From: Gracilaria domingensis
Taxonomy: Eukaryota > Rhodophyta > Florideophyceae > Gracilariales > Gracilariaceae
Direction: 5' to 3'
Assembly (NCBI GenBank): GCA_022539475.1
Contig: VCMS01000109.1
Coordinates: 166,095 to 230,094, forward strand
Length of the DNA: 64,000 nucleotides
Made by a program: the position numbers and the translations under genes. The notes beneath the pieces were generated by a model that ran no database searches, was not told the DNA's origin, and saw only the letters and a program-made list of their open reading frames with translations. Shown here in pieces: positions 52,778 through 63,620 of this stretch (positions within the stretch are counted from its first letter, which is position 1; the number at the start of each line of letters is the position of its first letter).

Positions 52778-54577
52778 ATGGAGGTATATAAGGAAGTCTC
52801 CCAAGACGGGTCTGCCGAGAACTGTTCGGAGCCACCAACACCTCCGGTGTCAGTAGCGAACCTCGTCATCTCGAGCCCCTCCGCGATGTCCAACGCACCG
52901 AACGGCCCTCCGTCCTCGACGGCACGCATGCAAGTATCGAACCCGCCGTTCCGGTCTGTACCTCTCCCGCAGTCGGCGGCTGCCTCCCAGCCGGGTTCTT
53001 CCGGACAAGATCACGCTCCAGCTCAGGCTGGTCCCGCGCCCGTGTGGGATTGGTTCAACGCCGAGATGCCAGCTACGCTGGGTGGATGGCCTACCGCAGG
53101 CGCGTTACGCATCCGGGATCCGCACCGGCACAGTTTCCTTTTTGCCCAGGCTCCCTGGTTTGACGCCGAAGCCGTTCGGGATACGGAGCTCGTCGACTCG
53201 TACGCTGTCGACGGTCAACTCCCTGGTGGGCTTCCTGCTGACGTTACCCGTTCATGGGACTGGATCGCCCGCGTTGCGGTTATACCGAGCTGCCTGTTTG
53301 TAGGTCGAAACGAGACGAGACAATTCGCTCGCAATGAGATGGCCCGCATTGGGTACGCGCGACACTTCCGAGCTCCGAACGAACATCCGGTGCCGGCACA
53401 GTACCAGTACGATGTGGCACGTTACCGAACTTTCGGCGAGGTCGGCTACGGCGACCATCTAGCCAACGCGTTGGACGAAATTGACCGATATTCGGATACC
53501 GTTCAGCCGCAGCAGGAGTTGATCCTGTGGGCGCGGCCGATCCTTCGCGCCGAGTTCCGGTTCCTTCGCCGTCCTGGACGGTCTCAATTTCATGAAGGCC
53601 TCCGCTTCGAGAGGAAATGGCGTTCCCGCTTCGGGGTACTGGTGCCGTACCAGTGCACGGAGGTGGAACGCATTGCGCGTCATTCCCATACTGGGCGATA
53701 CCTGCCGCTGCCGTCATTCTGGCCTGCGGTCGAAGTCCCACGAGGGTGTCACGTAGAGCTACCGCCCTGCCTAACTTACATAGGCTCGTACTTCATGAAT
53801 GATCCGCCTCGCGGCCTGTGGAGCATCCTGGCAACAGAATGGACCGTCCGCGTTGCGGCTTTCCTCCTCATCGAGGCATATGACTCATACCGAGTTTGGT
53901 TCATCCCGGAACTCATCCGGCAAGCGATCCGAGCGTTGGATCTCTCCGAAGTGCTCGGCTCGGTCCGCAATGCGCGCGAAGCCACCGCGTTGGTGGACGT
54001 CATTGACCAGATTGACTGGAATGAGGTGCCTGCTAGTCAGGTTTCCGACGGGGTCCGTCGGCAGTCGGACCGTTCCCCCGGACGGAACGTCAACGCCGGC
54101 GACTTCGTATACTTTGACCCATGGATTTGGGAGGTAATTGGTCCCGCTGAGGCGGCTGGTCGCCGCCGAGAGGAGCGATATATCCCGGAAGGGCACCCGC
54201 GTGGGTTCGTATACGTCGACGATGACGGTGATGACCCTGCAGAGGGAGGAAGTCTCATGGATGAGGGGAGCCCAGTGGGGGTTGCCTCGGAGCCCGACGC
54301 TACGGGAGATGACGACGAAGTCGTGATCGTTGACCCGCCCGCTGTAGCGGCTCCCGCTCCGACCGGCCCGTGGGCTCAGGATGTAGCATCCGCCGTGGGC
54401 GGCAGTTCTTCTCTCACTCCGCGAGCGGCGGTCATTCGCGACTTCCTTCGAGGCGTGGGAGTGGCCGTTCCCGATACGGTGACCGACGAGTCGGAGTTGC
54501 AGGCAATAGCGGCACAGCGCTTCTCCGGGGCTCCCGGTAGTGGGGGCACCCCAGGTGCTGGACCGTCCGGCGCGTAA
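52778..54577 (+). CDS. Antisense ORF of the Gypsy element, 599 codons, function unknown
   Basis: Runs opposite to gag-pol, starting 53 bp inside the left LTR. It is uninterrupted. The N-terminus is Ser/Pro-rich. A central part of about 350 residues looks folded (for example DWFNAEMPATLGGWPTAGAL; EFRFLRRPGRSQFHEGLRF; GLWSILATEWTVRVAAFLL). The C-terminus is acidic and then Ala/Gly/Pro-rich. No membrane segment or signal peptide stands out, so it is not an obvious envelope protein. Other large Gypsy lineages also carry antisense ORFs in this position; whether this is related is unknown. It could be transcribed from antisense activity of the LTR (inference). Confidence 0.55.
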   Translation: MEVYKEVSQDGSAENCSEPPTPPVSVANLVISSPSAMSNAPNGPPSSTARMQVSNPPFRSVPLPQSAAASQPGSSGQDHAPAQAGPAPVWDWFNAEMPATLGGWPTAGALRIRDPHRHSFLFAQAPWFDAEAVRDTELVDSYAVDGQLPGGLPADVTRSWDWIARVAVIPSCLFVGRNETRQFARNEMARIGYARHFRAPNEHPVPAQYQYDVARYRTFGEVGYGDHLANALDEIDRYSDTVQPQQELILWARPILRAEFRFLRRPGRSQFHEGLRFERKWRSRFGVLVPYQCTEVERIARHSHTGRYLPLPSFWPAVEVPRGCHVELPPCLTYIGSYFMNDPPRGLWSILATEWTVRVAAFLLIEAYDSYRVWFIPELIRQAIRALDLSEVLGSVRNAREATALVDVIDQIDWNEVPASQVSDGVRRQSDRSPGRNVNAGDFVYFDPWIWEVIGPAEAAGRRREERYIPEGHPRGFVYVDDDGDDPAEGGSLMDEGSPVGVASEPDATGDDDEVVIVDPPAVAAPAPTGPWAQDVASAVGGSSSLTPRAAVIRDFLRGVGVAVPDTVTDESELQAIAAQRFSGAPGSGGTPGAGPSGA

Positions 54578-55086
54578 TTCCCCGGCTCGCGGTCCCCGAC
54601 GGGCTGCGGTAGTCCGCAATAGACCCCGATGATGAGGGGCGACTCAATAGTTAGAGGTAAACTTCTCCAGCCGTGCTGGCTTGGCTCAACTCTTCGTCTT
54701 GCTCTCCCCCTTCTCAGTGGGCAATACCTCGTTTGAGGCTGTTGCGAATGGCCCACAAGAGAGGGGTAACTTTTCCGCACAAGCGGCTGTAGCGATAAAA
54801 CTTCTTAGTCTTCCTTCCAGTTTCCTGGCTTCTTCTCCTTCTTCTTAGGCTTCTTTCTTCTTTATCTTCTTCTCCACTGTAAGTGGCTTCCGCATTTCGC
54901 GGCATGTTTGTTCAGCGAAAAGCTGTCCGCTTAGAGCGGCCTGGTCCGCCTGAGGCGGCTAAGTGATCTCGAGTTAACTTCAAGTTGCATCCGCTTGACG
55001 CGGCATATTCTTGCGTAATGCAATACTGTCCGCATGAGGCGGCATATTCCGTCTGGGACGGCTGTGCTCAATAGAGACGTGGGTGG
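54578..55086. other. Noncoding gap between antisense ORF and pol, with second polypurine-tract copy
   Basis: Contains the 15-base polypurine copy at 54,703-54,717. Between about 54,900 and 55,060 there are repeated GCGGC/GGCGGC words in a ...TCCGC...GAGGCGGC... rhythm. No gene. Confidence 0.55.
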
Positions 55087-58000
55087 TCAACCCACTTGGG
55101 CCTTGTCCAGCGTAGCCGGTATCGGTGTCCGTGTGCGACGGTGGTACTGCAAGACCTTCGAGCGAGGCAAGTGCTCAATGGGCTCGTGCGTATCCTCTGA
55201 AGAGGCGTAGCCGTACCAACGGACTCGATACAGTAGTTCCCCGTCAGGGGCGTAGCCGTGACTTATCAGACGGTCAATGACATACTCCTCATCGAGGACC
55301 TTCCGCGCAGGATGCGGCTTTGTCGATGTATCCTCTCTCGAGGTGTCGTTGTTACCTCTCCCGTCGTGGGCTTCATTGGTTACTTTCGGCTTCCGTCCTG
55401 ACGGCAAGACATCCTGTACGCCAGGCGAGAGCCATTTTGACCATGGTGTTTCCATGTCATTCCGGCTTCCAGAGTTCTGGCTTTCCTTCCCGTATTGTCG
55501 GGCTGTTACCGAGCTTCGGTGTTCTCGAATAGCGAGCTTCCGGCGTTCCGGCAAGATCTCCCGAAGTGAGGGTGAACGGTCCGCAATGCGGTGTGCCAGC
55601 GAGTGGTGCCGTGGCACGTGCCGAGGCGACGCCTTGCCAAGCATTGCTGGCGGTGGGGCCTGCGCCGTTGCACGGCTGTGCGTTGCCGATTCAAATTCGG
55701 AATTTCCGTTTCCGGCGGCCGCAAGCCTTACAGCGGGCACGTGCCCGGCTCGTGTGTTGTCACCCTCCACTGGAGGCGGATCGCCGGCGAAGCCAGACAC
55801 TTGGCGCAGCGTGCGCGCGTGTGCAGCGTTGGGCTGCTGCCCACCTACTGTGGCATGTCGGCCTGCTGTTGCGGCGGTTGCCTCCGTGTTTTCAACGGCT
55901 TCATCACTCGATGCTTCACTAAAATCTCCCGAAATCGGGTCTGCCGTAACAACACGGTCTTTCTGGACAGGCTTCTTTTCCGGTCTTCCGGCTTCTTTTG
56001 ACGCGAGTGCGCTGCCGCTGCCGGGCTCCGACTGCGGCGGGCATGTACTTTCCGCATTCGACGTGGCTGCTGCGGTGGTTACCACCCTCTTTTCCGGCAT
56101 ACCGGTCTCACGCTGCACAGCTGGGGCAGGCTCTTGTCCTTCCGTCTGTGACGGCCGTACAGTGCTATCCGCGGGCGAAGCGGCGACTTCTGCAGCAGCT
56201 ACATCCTGGTGTTCTTCTGGTTCTCCGGCTTCGTGCTCCACCGAAGTGGTGCGTTCCTCTTTAGGCTTCCGCGATGACTGCGCGTTTCTCGCTTCTTTCC
56301 GAATCTTCGGCTGTACGTCGCGCGTCCGCGTGCTTTCACCACGACTTGCGTGCGGCCCGGAGGCCTGCAAAGGCACTTCCGTCGACGACGGCGACAACGA
56401 AATCGAGCGACTTACCTCCTCCTCCCCCTCCTCAGTTGGAGCGTCGGGGGTGGTGGTGAGTATCCCCTGAGGGGCCAGTATCCGCGTGTGGACATGTGCG
56501 GCGTTCGAGACTGGCGGGTTAGCTTCCGGCTTTGCCGGCAAATCAGCAAGTCCGCGGCTAGGATGCGGCAGGACTGACAACGAAGCGCGCTCTCCCGCTG
56601 TCGCGGCTGGGTCCACAGTAGGCGTAGCGCTGTCCGGCGTTTCCGGTTGCTTTTCCTGACGAACAGGCTGTGGCGCAGGCGTTACGCGATCGCGCGAAAA
56701 ACGCTCGTGTTCACCCTCAATATCGAGGACAACCGTTGTATCGGTGATAGAAATAACCCTGTAGGGGCCGTCCGCGATAGGAGAGAGCTTATGCCTCTTC
56801 TCCTTTTCCGGGTTATAGTATTCCTTCCGTAGGAAGGCGTAGTTACCTTCCCTGATCTGAGGGGCATCCCTGCGCATTCGTGCGTCGAAATTCCGCTTGT
56901 ACGCGGCTTGTGCCTTATCGATGTTTTGCCTAACTGTAGGAATGATGTTCTTAAGCCAGGCCTTCCAGGCGTCCCTGTGTAGACGAGGCGAGGGGAACTT
57001 ATCCAAAGTTGGCTGTGGCTCGATAGCCACCGAAGGTGGAACGCGTGATAGCACAAGCTCGAACGGCGAGATCTGAGTAGTGCGATGAACCTGCGTATTG
57101 TAGGCATATGTCACCGCATCGGTGTATTGATCCCACTCCGACGGATGTTCGGCAACGAATGTCCGTAATGCATTGAGCATTGTGCGGTTAAAACGTTCAA
57201 CCTGCCCATTACTCTGGGGGTGGTATGTTGTCGTAAACCAGTTTTGGATCCGCAAGATGCGGCAAACGTCCTGAAAGAACTTAGCCGTAAACTGCGGTCC
57301 ATTGTCCGATAACAGGTCAATCGGCGGTCCGTAGACAAAAACCCAGTGTGTAACGAAAGCTTGGGCGACCGCACTGGCGGTAACCTTCGTCAAAGGCACA
57401 GTCCGTACCAGTTTAGAAAAACGGTCGGTGATCACAAGTAGAAACCGGTTTCCCCGGCGAGTGCGGATAAACTCGCCGAGCAAGTCAATTGCCACGAATT
57501 CAAGTGGAGCCCTAGCAGGGAAGAGTACCAACTTCTTGGAGTACTTCCGCAGTTTGACGCGGTTCTTCGCGCAGTCAGAACATCCACGAACAGTGGCATA
57601 CGCGTCGAAAGCCATTGCTGGCCAGTAAAAGTCCTTCCGTAAGGTGTAGTACAACTTCCTGCCACCAGGGTGGGCTGACAACTTCGCGTAGTGCGACAAA
57701 TGCAGTACTCGTGACTGAAGTGAGTGCGGAACCACAATCTGTGGCCTGTTTCCGACGGTTCGGATTAGAAATCCTTGGTCGTTCTCGACGAAAGGCAACT
57801 GTGCTCCACCGTTTAGGCGACTACGAATCTCCGTACAAAAACGGTCGGTGTGCTGCTCCCGGATGAGTTCCTCCGGCTTGATCGGTACGAAAGAGCCCGG
57901 TTCGGGTTGCGTGTCAGACACGGCTAAAACAGCATCGTAGATGTCCCATCCTTCCGATTCTTCATCGGCATCGCTCGAGCCGTCTTCCACGAGGAAGCAC

Positions 58001-58803
58001 GGTATCTCCAGATCATCGACTGGCGCAGCTTCAGCCGCTGTTTCCAAGCGGGACAGTGCATCAGCCTGAGTGTTCAGGAGTCCTTTCTTGTAACGGATTT
58101 CGAAGTCGAATTCCGACAAGCGAAGTCTCCACCGCATCAAGCGGCCAGATGGCTCTGCTATAGAGAGTAGCCAGCGTAATGCCGAATGATCGGTATGGAC
58201 AATGAAGCGGGTCCCCATAAGATAGGGCCGCAGTGTCTGTAACGCCCAGACAACTGCCAAGCACTCCTTCTCGGATACCGAGTAATTCCTCTCGTGAACG
58301 TTGAGGCTCCTTGACCAATACCCAATTGGCAATCGCTCGCCATCATTGGTGGTCTGGAATAGGGCACAGCCGACTTGGTAGTCGCTCGCATCCGTATCTA
58401 CTGCATATGGCAGACCAGCCCTAGGCAGGGATAAAACAGGTGGCGATGTCACCGCGTCCACGAGCGACGAGAAAGCCGCGACCTTGCGGTCATCAAATTC
58501 TTCCAGGTCGACTGGCTGGCCTTTGCGAAGAAGCTCGTTCAGAGGTGCAGCGATATCCGCGAAGTTCGGAATGAAGCGGCGATACACATTGCACAAGCCG
58601 AGAAAAGATCGGAGTTCCGTCTGCGTCCTCGGATGCCTAGCCTCTTTGAGGGATTTCACGCGTACTTCGTCAATCGAAAGCCGTCCCGGACGGATAACAT
58701 GGCCGAGATACCTGACGGTTTCGGTAAAGAACTCACACTTCTTGAGCTTGAGCGTAATGCCTGCATCGCGTAGGACTCGCATCACATCCCGTACGTGGGT
58801 CAA
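55087..58803 (-). CDS. Gypsy pol: end of RT, RNase H, integrase and chromodomain
   Basis: 1,238 residues in one uninterrupted frame. Residues 1-90 are the RT thumb. RNase H has D136/D138 in DTDAS, E180 and D205. The integrase zinc site is at about 371-411 (H...H...CSDC). The catalytic triad is D440 (AIDLLGEF), D500 (LLSDNGPQF) and E536 (NGQVERF), with 35 residues between the last two as expected. The integrase C-terminal region reaches about residue 690. A long low-complexity linker follows, then a chromodomain (about 1,180-1,230) with [25 protein letters not shown] sequence, which would steer integration to particular chromatin. The frame has no start of its own, because it continues from the RT upstream across a frameshift. 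Confidence 0.92.
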   Translation of the reverse strand: MTHVRDVMRVLRDAGITLKLKKCEFFTETVRYLGHVIRPGRLSIDEVRVKSLKEARHPRTQTELRSFLGLCNVYRRFIPNFADIAAPLNELLRKGQPVDLEEFDDRKVAAFSSLVDAVTSPPVLSLPRAGLPYAVDTDASDYQVGCALFQTTNDGERLPIGYWSRSLNVHERNYSVSEKECLAVVWALQTLRPYLMGTRFIVHTDHSALRWLLSIAEPSGRLMRWRLRLSEFDFEIRYKKGLLNTQADALSRLETAAEAAPVDDLEIPCFLVEDGSSDADEESEGWDIYDAVLAVSDTQPEPGSFVPIKPEELIREQHTDRFCTEIRSRLNGGAQLPFVENDQGFLIRTVGNRPQIVVPHSLQSRVLHLSHYAKLSAHPGGRKLYYTLRKDFYWPAMAFDAYATVRGCSDCAKNRVKLRKYSKKLVLFPARAPLEFVAIDLLGEFIRTRRGNRFLLVITDRFSKLVRTVPLTKVTASAVAQAFVTHWVFVYGPPIDLLSDNGPQFTAKFFQDVCRILRIQNWFTTTYHPQSNGQVERFNRTMLNALRTFVAEHPSEWDQYTDAVTYAYNTQVHRTTQISPFELVLSRVPPSVAIEPQPTLDKFPSPRLHRDAWKAWLKNIIPTVRQNIDKAQAAYKRNFDARMRRDAPQIREGNYAFLRKEYYNPEKEKRHKLSPIADGPYRVISITDTTVVLDIEGEHERFSRDRVTPAPQPVRQEKQPETPDSATPTVDPAATAGERASLSVLPHPSRGLADLPAKPEANPPVSNAAHVHTRILAPQGILTTTPDAPTEEGEEEVSRSISLSPSSTEVPLQASGPHASRGESTRTRDVQPKIRKEARNAQSSRKPKEERTTSVEHEAGEPEEHQDVAAAEVAASPADSTVRPSQTEGQEPAPAVQRETGMPEKRVVTTAAATSNAESTCPPQSEPGSGSALASKEAGRPEKKPVQKDRVVTADPISGDFSEASSDEAVENTEATAATAGRHATVGGQQPNAAHARTLRQVSGFAGDPPPVEGDNTRAGHVPAVRLAAAGNGNSEFESATHSRATAQAPPPAMLGKASPRHVPRHHSLAHRIADRSPSLREILPERRKLAIREHRSSVTARQYGKESQNSGSRNDMETPWSKWLSPGVQDVLPSGRKPKVTNEAHDGRGNNDTSREDTSTKPHPARKVLDEEYVIDRLISHGYAPDGELLYRVRWYGYASSEDTHEPIEHLPRSKVLQYHRRTRTPIPATLDKAQVG

Positions 58804-59401
58804 GTGCTCATCCAGGTTGCTGGAGTAGACAATGATGTCATCCAGGTATACCAGGCAAGTCTTCCACTTAAAGCGGCTAGCAAAATATCCACAGCTCGTT
58901 GAAAAGTGGCTGGCGCGTTCGTTAACCCAAAGGGCATCCGATTGAATCGGTACAATCCTTCATGACAAACGAAGGCTGTCTTGTCACGATCCTCAGCCCT
59001 CACGGGTACTTGCCAATAGCCCAATTCGCGTCTAGGGTTGTGAACACTTTCGCGTCGCCCAATGAATCGATGCATTCATCCATTCGTGGGATAGGATACA
59101 CATCCTTGACCGTAGCCGCGTTTAGCTTGCGGTAATCGATGCAAAATCGCCAAGACCCATCAGCTTTGGGCGCGAGCACCACCGGCGATGCCCAAGGTGA
59201 CTGAGCCGGCTCGATAACTCCAGCGCGGAGCATCTTCTCAACTTGAGCTTTCTCCTCCTGCCGAGCTGTCGGTCCTGCCCTGTAAGGGTGCTGTGAAATG
59301 GGCCGAGTATTCGGTAGCAAATCAATCCGATGTTCGGTAATACCAATCTTACCCAGAGTGCCATCCCACATGGGCGTGAACTCCTCAAGCATGTGCCGCA
59401 A
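58800..59401 (-). CDS. Gypsy reverse transcriptase core in two frames
   Basis: Two overlapping frames (59,401-59,000 and 59,075-58,800) show the RT fingers and palm: [28 protein letters not shown], then [20 protein letters not shown]. The catalytic YLDD motif is reached only by moving to a third frame near 58,860-58,870, where the pol ORF takes over. Each shift is explained by one missing base. I regard this as one RT with base losses, probably sequencing error. Confidence 0.85.
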
Positions 59402-60372
59402 TTTATCGCGGTGAGTCTCTGGGACATGTTCAAGATCCAGAGACTCCAGTTCCTGTACTGCTTATCCTTCGTGTCAGCAGCACTCAGGTCCGTATCATTA
59501 CTGTCCGACGAGGTCGGCATTGCCTCCTTCGACAGGCTGCGGTTATTTGCATCCGACGAAGTCGGCGTAGCATCTTCCGACGAACTGTTCGGTCCAGTCG
59601 TTTCGGAATTGTTCCGTTCCGCCTCCCCCTCCTCAGCTTCGAGGATTCCGAGAACCTCGGCAATAGAAACCTGAGTAGGCACTATAGCCGCAGGATGCGG
59701 AAGCAACGAACCAATAACTTGGCTCCTAACCAACCGTTGAGAAAAACGGCTGAAGTTCGCAACCAGCACCTGAAAAGGCTTCTCGGGTTCGACGAAAACA
59801 ATCCCATTAGCGAGGGCAAGCTGATGCTTCTCCTGTAACGCAGGCAACGGTTGTACCGTTTGTAAGCCACATTGTGGGGAGGTCACAGTAACCCAGACCT
59901 GTGATTCAGGCGGGATGGAAATGGGCCGAGCTACTCGGAGCTTTGTAGACTTCCGTTCATCGGCTGTAGGCTTCTGCGCAGCAGGCAATGGCACTTGCTT
60001 CTTCAGAGCCCTTCTAAGGGGTCGCCGAACGATCGGTACAGTAGTCCCATCTTCCATCTCGATGGTTCGCTTCCGCGGTCGAATTGCATCGACGAAGCGG
60101 TCACAGAAGTCGCAGCCGAGGATAACCGGCGCAGCGAGTTGCTTGCAAACCAAGAAATCGAGCTTCGCCACGTAGCGGCCAAGCCTGACGAGCAGGTCTA
60201 TTACTCCCACAGTCGAAAGTGGCCGATTGTTCGCATCCGCTATATCAATCTGCGGCGCCGCACGAACGCGAGACCGCAAGTGCGGCGGAATCATAGACTC
60301 AACCAAAAAAGTTTGGCCCAGCTCCTGTATCGAGCACGGACAACTGCCGAACCATGTACTGGTCGGAAACAC
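59122..60372 (-). CDS. Gypsy protease and protease-RT linker
   Basis: Includes the protease body after the active site (APVILGCDF, the ILG flap-end motif). The active-site motif DTGA lies in the adjoining frame (60,490-60,299, VLDTGAGPNFF), one base shift away. An acidic Ser-rich linker and the approach to the RT follow. Confidence 0.8.
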   Translation of the reverse strand: MFPTSTWFGSCPCSIQELGQTFLVESMIPPHLRSRVRAAPQIDIADANNRPLSTVGVIDLLVRLGRYVAKLDFLVCKQLAAPVILGCDFCDRFVDAIRPRKRTIEMEDGTTVPIVRRPLRRALKKQVPLPAAQKPTADERKSTKLRVARPISIPPESQVWVTVTSPQCGLQTVQPLPALQEKHQLALANGIVFVEPEKPFQVLVANFSRFSQRLVRSQVIGSLLPHPAAIVPTQVSIAEVLGILEAEEGEAERNNSETTGPNSSSEDATPTSSDANNRSLSKEAMPTSSDSNDTDLSAADTKDKQYRNWSLWILNMSQRLTAINCGTCLRSSRPCGMALWVRLVLPNIGLICYRILGPFHSTLTGQDRQLGRRRKLKLRRCSALELSSRLSHLGHRRWCSRPKLMGLGDFASITAS

Positions 60373-60661
60373 CTAGGTCGGCGTAAACTTTGTAGTTACG
60401 TTTCGCCATGACCAGGACTCTATCCGGGAACCGGCTGTTCTTAGACCGTATCCACGGGCGACGCAAGACACCAAGGTGCTCAGAGTCCACGTCTGTAGTG
60501 GCCAGTTTCCTCGAAAGGATTGTGACCGGGAGCGAGGCTTCGCAGCCTCAGGCGCACTAAACCCCGTCGCTGGGGGCGCCTCTCCATTGCTGGAGGCTCC
60601 CTTGCTCAGTTTTTCTGAGCGTCGCCGCCAATCTGCGGAGGTTGCGGTTCCGCAGGGGCGG

Positions 60662-61839
60662 CTACAGTTCCACCATTCGATGGCACCGTTTCCTGGTTTC
60701 CAGGCTGAGTCTCCGCCTTCGCACGAAGGTACGATTTGTCGGAACACGTTCCCGCTCGGCGGGCGTCAACGACTCATACTGAGGCACTATCTTCGCCATA
60801 TCCCGTATGGGCATTAAGCAATTCGGAGCGATGTGCCCTGGCCTGTAACAGGTATGACAAATAAGGTGACGAAGAAGATCCGCGTTGGGCGGCCGGCGCT
60901 CCTGTCGAGGAGGATACGGGTCCCTCCATCCAGGGCGTTGGCTTCGATATCCGCCAGAGTGCGGCACGGGCAATGCCGGGACTTGACGTCCGGCGTACAG
61001 AGCGGGGTCTGCATCCACTGTAGACTGCTCCGTCGTCGACGGCAATTCCGAACTCGGCATTGAACCATCGTCCTGTAACAGGTGCAGGTTATCATAACCC
61101 CCTTGAACAGAACCTCGCGAATGAGGCAGTGAGGAGTCTCGGCCTTCTACATGAAGGAGTCGGCGCGTGCGCGCCTTGATGCCAGTGCGTGCTCGAGCTG
61201 CATCTCCCTCCGCTTGGGCAAATTGAACGAGTTCCAGATAGGTAATCCGGCGTTTGTTCTCCCGATAATGGGCTACCAACGTCCGAATTGATCGGTCCAG
61301 TCCATCAACAAACATCGTACACCGCTCGGCTGCGGAGAACACGTTGCCACATCTGTGGAAAGCCTTATTGAGGCGGGTCGAATAACGGTTTCCGACTCTT
61401 CGGCTCCTTGCTTCGTGTCTCGTAGCGCGAGTATGGCACCTTGTATCGCATTGCCTGTCGCGTAAGAGCGCAGGAGATATTGTACCGCTTCCGGCCAGCA
61501 CGTAACTTCTCCTTCGGAGGCGCGAGACGACCCACGAACCGAATTGAATTGATCTTCGGCTACACCCGTCAAAAAGTACGGCAGCGCGATGTAGGCCTGT
61601 GCCTCACTCATCCGAAGTACATCGGCTTCCGCTACGAAGCGGCTAAGAAAATCCAAGACCAGAATTGGATCTTCCCCAGAGAACTTGTGGGGCTTTAGCG
61701 TGAGCTCCATTTGTCGGAGATGATTTCGCACTTTGCCAGTCCCAGGTGGGGTCCTCTGTGGCGTCGTGTCATCAAGCCGATAATATCGGTAAGATAGCAG
61801 CTTCCGATACAGTAAGTTTGTCGGCTTCAACTCCTTCAA
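60662..61839 (-). CDS. Gypsy gag: capsid region and CCHC zinc knuckle
   Basis: Two overlapping frames (61,839-61,273 and 61,501-60,662). The first has the capsid-like stretch ending in LPYFLTGVAEDQFNSVRG. The second has helical gag sequence and a zinc knuckle CHTCYRPGHIAPNC (CX2CX4HX4C). Gag packages the RNA and forms the particle. The frame break is probably one lost base. Confidence 0.8.
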
Positions 61840-62610
61840 TCCGAGGTGTCTCCGTCCTTTTGTACGGCCTCGTGCAACGCCAGAAGTGGCTTCAGTAGCC
61901 CGCGAACGGGATGCACGATAGTGAGAGCGCTCTTCCGCGCTGTCCGAAGAGTCGGTAGACGATCCCTTTTTGGGGCCCTCCTCATCAGAAGAGGATGAAG
62001 AAGACGAGTCAGACTCAACCTTGACCTTCTTCTTTGCCGGACGATCCGGGAACGGCGCGAGTGCTGAGAACCCTCAGAAACCGGGGCTCCCGGCGCAACA
62101 GCATCAGATACGATGATTTGCTCGACCGTCTCCAGACGGGTAGCCAGGCGGTCCAGGCGTGCGGCAGCCTGCTCGTGCAGACCAGCCGACACCTGTCGGT
62201 GTTCCATAATCTGGTTGACATCAGACCGTAAAACACGGACTCGCTCGAAACATCCCGGACACCGGCTTCATCGAGCCGTTGCCGGAGCTTCGTAATATCC
62301 CGGATGAGGCCACTTGGGAGTTCTGCAGAATGCGAACTTGAGCCTCTAATTCACGGAGGGTATACTCGTCGGACCGCGACGACATAACGTCAACCGCTGC
62401 GGCGGCATCAGCCGCAGGTGCGGTTTCAGTTGGCCCACGAGTGGGTGGGGTCCCGTTATCAGAACGGCGGCCCCGGGAAGCCGGTTTCGGGTCGCCATTG
62501 CCTGGGACCTCCAGTGCGTCCTTCGGCAACGGAGGCAAACTTGCCGGCAAGCCGGACGAACCGGGCACAGAAGCGGCACGTGGCGCGCCACTCCTGCGAC
62601 GGGAGGACAT
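61836..62610 (-). CDS. Gypsy gag N-terminal region in two frames
   Basis: 62,610-62,221 begins with ATG and a Ser/Arg-rich start, then a helical region (EYTLRELEAQVRILQNSQ). 62,207-61,836 continues with a coiled-coil-like stretch (LHEQAAARLDRLATRLETVE). No catalytic motif. The likely start of gag is the ATG at 62,608-62,610. Confidence 0.6.
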
Positions 62611-62751
62611 CGTTCACCGACACAGTCGGCCAATGGGCAACCAAAACAACTTCCGAAAACGGACAATGAGAGAACCGTAAGAACGGATATTCCCAACTAT
62701 CTGGGCTCTAATCAAACGAACCAGCTCCAACGATTGTTGGCCAATAAAGCG

Positions 62752-62770
62752 ATTCTAGGTCGGGAGACCA
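62752..62770 (-). promoter_or_regulatory. Candidate primer-binding site next to the 5' LTR
   Basis: On the minus strand, three bases after the LTR end, the sequence starts TGGTCTCCCGACCTAG. TGG is the usual start because it pairs with the CCA end of a tRNA. I could not name the tRNA. Confidence 0.6.
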
Positions 62771-62773
62771 GTT

Positions 62774-63620
62774 TGTGGTGCAAAACCCTCGACGGGAAGC
62801 AACAACCGCGTCGCGGACGAGCACTCAGGGTGTTCAGGCCCTGCTCCCTGTGAAGGGCAGTCGAGCGGCAGAACCCTCCGATAGGGCCAACACGAGCGGG
62901 TGTAAATCGGGTGGCCCCGATCTGGGCGTGCAGTCGGAGGTAAAAGGGGTAGAATCGGCGTAGGTATCCGGATGGTTCCGGCGAGCCACAGCGAGTGGGG
63001 GTATCCAGCCCAACGGTATGGGACGACAAAAGATCGACAAACGAGCCGCACTGCGGAGCACTGACTCGCGATAAGCGGGAAAACTCCCGAGACAAATAAA
63101 ACAAACCTACAATGTAGGGCAGAGTAGCGAAAGCCGTAAGACGGAAATGAAAACAATAAAATAGATAGAAAAGTGCCGTGACGACGGATTAGTACTCCTC
63201 AGGGACGGAGGTTGGTTGATCAGCCCGGATTGCGGCGGTATTCCCCACGATGGGGCTGGTGACCGTGCGCAAGCGGCAAGAAGATCAGAGCAAAGGCCTC
63301 GTTGAGGTTTACTTCCCGTACAGTGGCGGCAAGTGCCGCACTTATATACGGCACTTGAAAATATCAATTAAAATATCTAACTATCTGGCGCTGCCGGCCA
63401 ATACACTACAGGTGTGCAACCGTGGCAGGCTTGCCACGGCGCACCCGCTATCGGGTCAACTTGGCACACGTGTGCAGAAATACTACCCTTCCTAGGCATA
63501 ACCCAAAATAGGGCACTACCCCAGTAGCCTCTCATAACCTGAGGTGTCGAAGCCGATGACGGATCAACAACTATGAAAAGCACCTCGGTGCATCCCCACA
63601 AAAGGGCGTTTTGCTCTACA
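62774..63620 (-). repeat. 5' LTR of the Gypsy element (right), 847 bp
   Basis: Same ends as the left LTR. It is ten bases shorter, from single-base losses at runs such as AAA to AA and CC to C. Confidence 0.9.

Larger units (their letters stand above)
51869..63620 (-). mobile_element. Ty3/Gypsy chromovirus-like LTR retrotransposon, 11.75 kb
   Basis: Two LTRs of 857 and 847 bp in the same orientation bound an internal region with gag, protease, RT, RNase H, integrase and chromodomain on the minus strand, in that order. Protease-RT-RNaseH-integrase order is the Gypsy order. A polypurine tract abuts the left LTR and a primer-site-like sequence abuts the right LTR. Possible target duplication TCCAT/TCCGT. 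A plus-strand ORF lies between the pol end and the left LTR. LTR differences are mostly single-base losses in the right LTR, so the insertion may be young. Confidence 0.92.

Noticed and set aside
52778..54577. Antisense ORF as an envelope gene
   Set aside because: No signal peptide, no clear membrane anchor and no cysteine-rich ectodomain pattern are visible.
55277..56470. 397-codon plus-strand frame opposite pol
   Set aside because: Lies opposite the low-complexity linker of the integrase-chromodomain protein; Ser/Ala/Gly-rich reading of the complement with no folded region.
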